From NCBI GenBank assembly GCA_963736695.1, contig CAVTPU010000004.1, positions 1,550,001-1,614,000 on the forward strand: 64,000 nucleotides of DNA, given 5' to 3'. The DNA is from CAVTPU01 sp963736695 (GTDB taxonomy: Bacteria > Actinomycetota > Actinomycetes > Mycobacteriales > Micromonosporaceae). A program made the translations under genes and the position numbers. The notes beneath the pieces were generated by a model. It was not told where the DNA came from. It did no database searches and was given only the letters and a program-made list of their open reading frames with translations. Shown one piece after another: positions 59,107-64,000 of this stretch; position 1 is the first letter of the stretch; every line of letters begins with the position of its first letter.

Positions 59107-62003
59107 TGCGCACCAGCGAGGAGATCTTTCACCGGATCCGGTGGGACCCGAGACTCGATCCGAGCAGGTTCGTCATGGGTGTGGCGCTGAGGGGCGGCGG
59201 CATCACCCGGGTTCCGCTCGCCGGTTTCGTCGCGGGCGGCGACATCCCGTGGCACCGCGTGCGGTTCATCGAAGCCGACGGCGAGACGGTGTGGGACAGG
59301 GAGTCCGCAGTGGACCGTCTGGACTCCACAGTGGCTGGTCGGGTGGTTGTCCCCCGACTGTTGCGGGAGCCCGCCTTCACGCCGCGGCGCCCGCACGCCT
59401 GGAGCCCAAGCTCGGGTTGGAGACCGGCCGGCGAAACCCGGCCGTCGTCGGCGACCGCCCTTCGGGTGCTCACCTGGAACACCCTGTGGGACCGCTATGA
59501 CGGTGACCGCATCGACACTCGACGACGCCACCCGCTGCTCCTCGCGGCGTTGGCCGCCGCGGACGCCGACGTGATCGCCTTGCAAGAAGTCGAGGCCGGC
59601 CTGATCACGGCGCTGCTCGACGCGCCATGGGTGCGCGCCGACTATCAGCTCGGCGCCGACCCGACCAGCCGCGACATCGCCGCCCACGGTCTGCTGCTGC
59701 TCAGCCGACTGCCGGTGCTCGAGGCTGGGATCCGGCCGCTCGGACCACACAAGGGCGTGGCAGCGATCACGGTGACCTGTTCCGGGGGCCCGGTCGTCGT
59801 CGCCACCACCCACCTGACCAGCGACCACTCCACGGACGGTCCACGCCACCGCCGTCGTGAACTGGCCGAGATCGCCGATGTCTTATCCACAGTGGATTCC
59901 GAGGTGATCGTTGTCGGTGATTTCAACGACGGCACCCGAGTCCCCGCCGAGGCGCTCGCGCTGCGTGACGCGTGGACGCACGCACAAGGCGAGCGCGACG
60001 ACTCCCCCACGTTCGACCCCACGACCAACCCGCTCGCGGCGGTCTCGTCGCTGACGGGTCGAGCCGGCCGGCTCGACCGGGTGCTGGTGCGGGGTGCCCG
60101 GTTGCGGGTGGTCGACGCACGTCTGCACGGTGACGCACCGGCGACCGACGACGGACTCTTCATCTCCGACCACTATGGAGTCTCCGCCGATCTTGACGCG
60201 TCGCGAAACTCCGTCAACGCTATGGGCGCCGACGCTATGGACGCCGACACCGTCGACGTCGACGCGACCCCGCGCACGGCGGTCGCGTGGCTGCCGCCAG
60301 ATGAGCTGTGGCCGGCGATTGACGAGATCCGTGCGGCGCACGATCCGCAGGTCGACCGGTGGCCGCCCCACGTCAACCTGATCTTCGGTTTCGTCCCGGA
60401 GTGCGACTTCGACCGAGCCGTGCCGCTGCTCGCGGCGGCGGCCGCCGCCGTCTCCCCTTTCACCGCGAAGTTTGGCGACGTTGGCCACTTCACCCACCGG
60501 GACACGACGACACTGTGGCTCGATCCGGCGGCAGCGGAGGCGACCGCGTGGCGTCGGCTGCGCGCCGCGCTCACCCGGCCCTTCCCACGATGCCTGGGGC
60601 GGGCCGAGGGGTTCACCCCGCACCTCACCGTCGCGCGGGTCACCGGGGCGCGGGGCTCTGGCCCGCGCGATCTCCGCTCCTCGATCGCGGCGAGACTGTC
60701 GGCGGCCGGGCTCTCGTCAACAGAGGCACCGGTGTCGGAGGTCGCCGTGCTGTCCCGGCGTGGTGATGGGCCGATGCGACCCCGGGCGGTGATTCACCTT
60801 GGTACGGGTGCTGTCCGTTGGCTGCCCGCACTCGCCCACAGCACCGAAGCGCCCGCCGCCGCTCGCCTAGCGGCGAAGGTGCGCCACGACGTGCGCGACG
60901 CGCTCAGTGGCCTTGCTGGCACGGTCGTGCACACGGTCGGCTCACGGCGGATGGACTGCGCCCTGCCGGAAGCCGACCTGGACCTCGTCGTCGTGTTGCC
61001 CGACGATCAGACGGTCGCGTGGGCGAGGGAACGGATCGTGGCGGGGTTGCCGGAGGCGACCAGGATCCGTGCGGTGAAGGGCGCTCGGGTTCCCGGTCTG
61101 CGGCTCGACGTCGCCGACCTCAGAGTGGACATCATGCTCGTCGACGCCGCTCCGCTTTCGCCGGCCCTCGCCGTCGACCAGCGAATGTCGCTGGCGGGGA
61201 CCGCGGCGATGACGTTGAGCGCGGTGAGTGACGCCGACGCCATCCTCGCCGCGAGCGCACCTCACCAGGAGACATTTCGTCGCCTCGCCCGCTTGGTGAA
61301 GAGGTGGGCCAGGGCCCGGGGGCTTGACTCGGCGCCGTTCGGCGGAGTCCCCGGAGTTGGTTGGGCCGTGCTCGCCGCCCGCACCGTGCGCGACCGGGTG
61401 GGCACGTGTGAGCGGGTCGACGACGGCGTGCTGGTGCGGCACTTCTTCGGCGACTGGGCGGCCTGGGACTGGCGAACGCCGGTGACGCTCACCGGCGAGA
61501 TCGACGCGATGCCGACGGATTCGGCTCCGATGCGGGTGCTGACCCCGACCGCCCCGGTGCGCTCGTGCACGGCACAGGTCAGTGTCGAGGGACTCGATGT
61601 GATCACCGACGAGCTCTATCGGGCGTGGGAGATCGCCGAGGCGCGTCCTGATGATCCGTGGCCACAGTTGGTGGCACCACCCGAGTCGCATCGCCTGCAC
61701 CGTGCCTGGGCCGTGGTGACAGTGCGGGCCGATGACCCCGTCAACCTCGCGAACAGCGTCGGCGCGGTGCGGGGTCGAATCCTTGCCCTGCTCGCCGACC
61801 TGGGTCGGGGCGGGGCAACCGGCCTGCGGGCGTGGCCGCGACCGATCGAGTCGGGCCCCCGTCTGGCGCGGTTCGCGATCGGCCTCGGGCGCACACCCCC
61901 GGACCGGGTCGGGCTCGCCGACCTCACTGGGCCGTGGTTGGCCGATCTGGGCGGGGTGGAGCTGAGCTGGCACGCGTGCGGTGAGGTGCCGACCCTGCGG
62001 TGA
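59106..62003 (+). CDS. RNA end-healing polyprotein: DUF504-EEP-2H-poly(A) polymerase
   Basis: 965 aa. In order: MJ1316/DUF504 RNA-end recognition domain (1-75, TSEEIFHRIRWDP and IPWHRVRFI); EEP nuclease/phosphatase (about 115-365, LTWNTLWDRYD, E161, D272-F-N-D275, SDH at 354-356); 2H phosphoesterase (about 385-575, HxNL at H422 and HLTV at H506); and a PAP-type nucleotidyltransferase with GSRRMD at 612, D624, D626 and D675. Its central part (FRRLARLVKRWARARGLDS, GGVPGVGWAVLAART) resembles eukaryotic poly(A) polymerase. All catalytic motifs look intact. It would trim, open cyclic phosphates and rebuild 3' ends before ligation. GTG at 59103 is an alternative start. Confidence 0.88.
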   Translation: MRTSEEIFHRIRWDPRLDPSRFVMGVALRGGGITRVPLAGFVAGGDIPWHRVRFIEADGETVWDRESAVDRLDSTVAGRVVVPRLLREPAFTPRRPHAWSPSSGWRPAGETRPSSATALRVLTWNTLWDRYDGDRIDTRRRHPLLLAALAAADADVIALQEVEAGLITALLDAPWVRADYQLGADPTSRDIAAHGLLLLSRLPVLEAGIRPLGPHKGVAAITVTCSGGPVVVATTHLTSDHSTDGPRHRRRELAEIADVLSTVDSEVIVVGDFNDGTRVPAEALALRDAWTHAQGERDDSPTFDPTTNPLAAVSSLTGRAGRLDRVLVRGARLRVVDARLHGDAPATDDGLFISDHYGVSADLDASRNSVNAMGADAMDADTVDVDATPRTAVAWLPPDELWPAIDEIRAAHDPQVDRWPPHVNLIFGFVPECDFDRAVPLLAAAAAAVSPFTAKFGDVGHFTHRDTTTLWLDPAAAEATAWRRLRAALTRPFPRCLGRAEGFTPHLTVARVTGARGSGPRDLRSSIAARLSAAGLSSTEAPVSEVAVLSRRGDGPMRPRAVIHLGTGAVRWLPALAHSTEAPAAARLAAKVRHDVRDALSGLAGTVVHTVGSRRMDCALPEADLDLVVVLPDDQTVAWARERIVAGLPEATRIRAVKGARVPGLRLDVADLRVDIMLVDAAPLSPALAVDQRMSLAGTAAMTLSAVSDADAILAASAPHQETFRRLARLVKRWARARGLDSAPFGGVPGVGWAVLAARTVRDRVGTCERVDDGVLVRHFFGDWAAWDWRTPVTLTGEIDAMPTDSAPMRVLTPTAPVRSCTAQVSVEGLDVITDELYRAWEIAEARPDDPWPQLVAPPESHRLHRAWAVVTVRADDPVNLANSVGAVRGRILALLADLGRGGATGLRAWPRPIESGPRLARFAIGLGRTPPDRVGLADLTGPWLADLGGVELSWHACGEVPTLR

Positions 62004-62126
62004 GCAGCGGGCCGAGCATCAGGCCGAGCACCGGGCTGCAGCGGGCTGCACACCACAGTGCGCTGCGTCGGCGAGAAGAATGGCCAGCGGATGAAACCGA
62101 ACCGGCACGGGCCGCGTCTGACCTGC

Positions 62127-62933
62127 ATGACGACATCACGCCGTACCCTCGCTGTTTGTTGTGCCACCCTCATCGGAGCCGGCCTCGGGGGCTGCGCCCA
62201 GCGGGGCCAGGACTCGTCAGCCGGGGTCGGGGACGTGTGGCCGGCCGGACGCACCTTCGTGGCGACGACGATCACCGAGGACGGACGGGCCCATCCGCTG
62301 GTGACGGGCACCCGGTTGACGCTCACCTTCGCCGCCAATCACACCCTCAACGCCTCGGCCGGCTGCAACACCATGAGCGGCCAGGGTCGTGTCAGCGGCG
62401 GCGCACTCGTGGTGGACCCGCTGGCGCAGACCGAGATGGGATGTGACACGGCACGCATGGCGCAGGACCAGTGGGTGAGCGCGTTCCTCGGCGGCAAACC
62501 GACGGTCGACCTCGCGGGCGAGGCGCTCACCCTGCATGGTGGTGGTGTGCGAATCGAACTGGTCAACGACAAGACGACGAACCCCGACCGACCGCTCGCC
62601 GGCACTCGGTGGGTGGTCACGTCGCTCGTCTCGGGCGAAACCGTGTCGTCGGTGCCGGCCGACGCCGGCGAGGCAGCGCTCGTCATCGACGCGGCCGGCA
62701 CGTTCACCGGCACGACTGGCTGCGGGTCGGTGAAGGGCGACGTGACGATCGCGGGCAAGTCGGTCACCTTCTCCAACACCACCGGATTCGATGTCACGTG
62801 CGCCCACGCCGAGGTGCGGGGCGCCATGGCGGTGGCGTTGCTGCGCGGGCCGGTGCGGTTTTCGATCACCGGAGACCAGCTGACTCTGCTCGGGCGCGAC
62901 GGCACGGGGCTCACGTTCACGGCGAAGGCCTAG
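62127..62933 (+). CDS. META-domain lipoprotein (HslJ-like)
   Basis: 268 aa. A lipoprotein signal (TLAVCCATLIGAGLGGC, lipobox GLGGC) leads to two META domains in tandem: the first with LTLTFAANHTLNASAGCNTMSGQGRV, the second with GTRWVVTSLVSGETV, FTGTTGCGSVKGDV and a final cysteine. META/HslJ proteins are surface-exposed and linked to stress or novobiocin tolerance in E. coli. The start at 62127 is chosen for the signal; 62091 is possible. Its end overlaps the facing TetR gene by 17 bp. Confidence 0.85.
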   Translation: MTTSRRTLAVCCATLIGAGLGGCAQRGQDSSAGVGDVWPAGRTFVATTITEDGRAHPLVTGTRLTLTFAANHTLNASAGCNTMSGQGRVSGGALVVDPLAQTEMGCDTARMAQDQWVSAFLGGKPTVDLAGEALTLHGGGVRIELVNDKTTNPDRPLAGTRWVVTSLVSGETVSSVPADAGEAALVIDAAGTFTGTTGCGSVKGDVTIAGKSVTFSNTTGFDVTCAHAEVRGAMAVALLRGPVRFSITGDQLTLLGRDGTGLTFTAKA

Positions 62934-63588
62934 CCAGTCGCTGGACGGCGTCGAGGATGAGGTCGAGGCCGAATTCGAACTCCTGGGTGTGGTCGTAGCC
63001 GTGGCTGGCGAGTTGCTCGACGACTTCGACGAGGTACGGGTACTCCGCCAGCGACGAAGGGTGTCGGTCGGCGACGACATCGCGACGCCTCTTCGCTTCG
63101 GCGGGAATGTCGCCGGCGAGGACCCTGTCCTGCAGTGCGAAACCGTAGATGTAGCTGTCCATGAGGGTGTAGGCGTGCACCGCGGCAAGGAATGGGAAAC
63201 CGGCGTCGCGGCGTAGGCAGGCGAGGACGGCGTTGTGGTGGCGCAGGTTCGCTGGGCCGGGTGTGCCGGTCTCCATCCGGCCGACGGCCCACGGATGGCG
63301 TCGCAGCGCGTCGCGCATCGACATGGCCCGCACCCGCAGCGCCGTTCGCCAGTCCACGTCGCGAGGAACCTCGATCTCGTCGAAGACCAGATCGACCATG
63401 CCGTCGAGCAGTGCGGGTTTGTCGGCGACATGCTTGTATAACGCCATCGGCACCACGCCGAGCTGGTCGGCGAGCTTGCGCATGCTCAACGCGTCGAAGC
63501 CGCCCTGGTCGGCGAGCGCGAGTGCGGCGTGCAGGACACGGGCCCGGTTGAGCCGTTCGCGTCGGGCCGGGGTGGTGACTTCGACCAT
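62917..63588 (-). CDS. TetR family regulator
   Basis: 223 aa. HTH with LNRARVLHAALALADQGGFD, SMRKLADQLGVVPMALYKHVADKPALL. The ligand domain (FDEIEVPRDVDWRTALRVRAMSMRDAL, GRMETGTPGPANLRHHNAVLACL) resembles TetR_C_11/tetracyclin-repressor-like domains. The ATG at 63588 sits five bases after AAGGGAGG. It is divergent from the DUF4386 gene with two operators between, so it likely represses both. Confidence 0.9.
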   Translation of the reverse strand: MVEVTTPARRERLNRARVLHAALALADQGGFDALSMRKLADQLGVVPMALYKHVADKPALLDGMVDLVFDEIEVPRDVDWRTALRVRAMSMRDALRRHPWAVGRMETGTPGPANLRHHNAVLACLRRDAGFPFLAAVHAYTLMDSYIYGFALQDRVLAGDIPAEAKRRRDVVADRHPSSLAEYPYLVEVVEQLASHGYDHTQEFEFGLDLILDAVQRLARPSP

Positions 63589-63606
63589 AGCTGCCTCCCT
63601 TGACGA

Positions 63607-63656
63607 GTGTACAGCGTACACCTATCCTTCCCAGAATACGGTGTACGCCGTACACC
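63607..63656. promoter_or_regulatory. Two TetR operators
   Basis: GTGTACAGCGTACAC (63607-63621) and GTGTACGCCGTACAC (63641-63655, extended to 63640-63656) are near-identical palindromes of the form GTGTAC-N3-GTACAC, 34 bp centre to centre. They lie between the divergent TetR and DUF4386 genes. Confidence 0.88.
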
Positions 63657-63675
63657 TCGCTCTGGAAGGAAAGAT

Positions 63676-64000
63676 ATGGACCGAACGCGAAGGGATGCGC
63701 TCGCGGTGGGAGCGCTGTACCTCATCACTCACGTGACCTCGGTCACGGCGCTGGTGTTATACGGCCCGGTGGTCAACCACATCGACCACCTCGACGAAGC
63801 CGACAGCGTGTCGGTCTTCGCCGGCGGACTGCTCGAAGTGATCCTGGCTCTGGCTGTCGTCGGAACCGCGGTGGCGCTATACCCAACCGTCCGCAGACAC
63901 AGCCCCGCAGGCGCCGTGGGCTACGTCGCACTGCGCACCCTCGAAGCCTCGACCATCCTCGTCGGAGTAGTGACGTTGTTGGCCGCGGTTACCGTGCGCC
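63676..64000 (+). CDS. DUF4386-like membrane protein (incomplete)
   Basis: The first 108 residues; the gene runs off the window. RRDALAVGALYLITHVTSVTALVLYGPVV is helix 1, VFAGGLLEVILALAVVGTAVALYPTV helix 2, then AVGYVALRTLEASTILVGVVTLLAA helix 3, in the order of DUF4386 multi-pass proteins. GGAAGGA precedes the ATG at 63676. Probably the target of the divergent TetR repressor. Confidence 0.8.
   Translation, partial: MDRTRRDALAVGALYLITHVTSVTALVLYGPVVNHIDHLDEADSVSVFAGGLLEVILALAVVGTAVALYPTVRRHSPAGAVGYVALRTLEASTILVGVVTLLAAVTVR

Noticed and set aside
1..64000. CRISPR arrays, insertion sequences, attachment sites, phage genes
   Set aside because: No regular repeat-spacer pattern, transposase, integrase or terminal repeats were found on reading.

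Overview
This is high-GC DNA from an actinomycete. It carries a mycosin-type subtilase with a PPE/WXG-like partner, many TetR/MarR/WYL regulators, an LmbU-family regulator, ATGA/GTGA stop-start overlaps, leaderless promoters and long inverted-repeat terminators without U-tracts. A Glycomyces/Stackebrandtia/Micromonospora-type background is possible, but the sequence alone does not fix a genus.

Layout. 1-11.2 kb is ordinary chromosome: a malectin-type gene end, a DUF1569 gene, ahpC-ahpD, a WYL regulator, a beta-helix-like protein, TetR/DUF2306, an RtcB-type RNA ligase, SDR/TetR, GNAT, a TMEM175-type channel, MarR/DUF6069 and PspC. 11.2-47.7 kb is one biosynthetic gene cluster (BGC). It has an LmbU-like regulator, a DHA2 exporter, MbtH and a methyltransferase. 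A leftward block (29.7 to 15.6 kb) holds a 2120-aa NRPS (degenerate C-A-T-Cy-A-T), an A-T-TE protein, a SagB/ThcOx oxidase, RidA, a hydrolase, an ADH, a tautomerase and an LLM oxidoreductase. A second leftward block (35.4 to 29.9 kb) holds an MFS transporter, an LLM oxidoreductase, an asparagine synthetase and DUF711. A rightward operon (35.7-47.7 kb) holds P450, ALDH, tryptophan halogenase, flavin reductase, A-T didomain, type II TE, P450, CPA2 antiporter and a FAD/NAD(P) enzyme.

Working model of the cluster (inference): the halogenase and flavin reductase make chloro-tryptophan. The A-T protein tethers it, the second P450 beta-hydroxylates it and the TE releases it. Side-chain cleavage and the ALDH could then give an indole-3-carboxylate. 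The NRPS joins an unusual acyl unit (two A domains lack the Asp that binds an alpha-amino group) to cysteine through its Cy domain, giving a thiazoline that the SagB-type enzyme could oxidise to a thiazole. AsnB, DUF711, LLM, RidA and tautomerase proteins would tailor the product.

47.8-64 kb holds type VII-secretion-related genes (PPE-like plus mycosin, and a WXG-SLT muramidase), a DUF3103 exoprotein, a metallophosphoesterase, an SQR-like enzyme and a PH-domain protein. It also holds a two-gene RNA-repair operon (57.3-62.0 kb): an RNA ligase-kinase followed by a 965-aa DUF504/EEP/2H/poly(A)-polymerase fusion. The window ends with a META lipoprotein and a divergent TetR/DUF4386 pair with paired operators. 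No tRNA, rRNA, CRISPR array or insertion sequence was seen.
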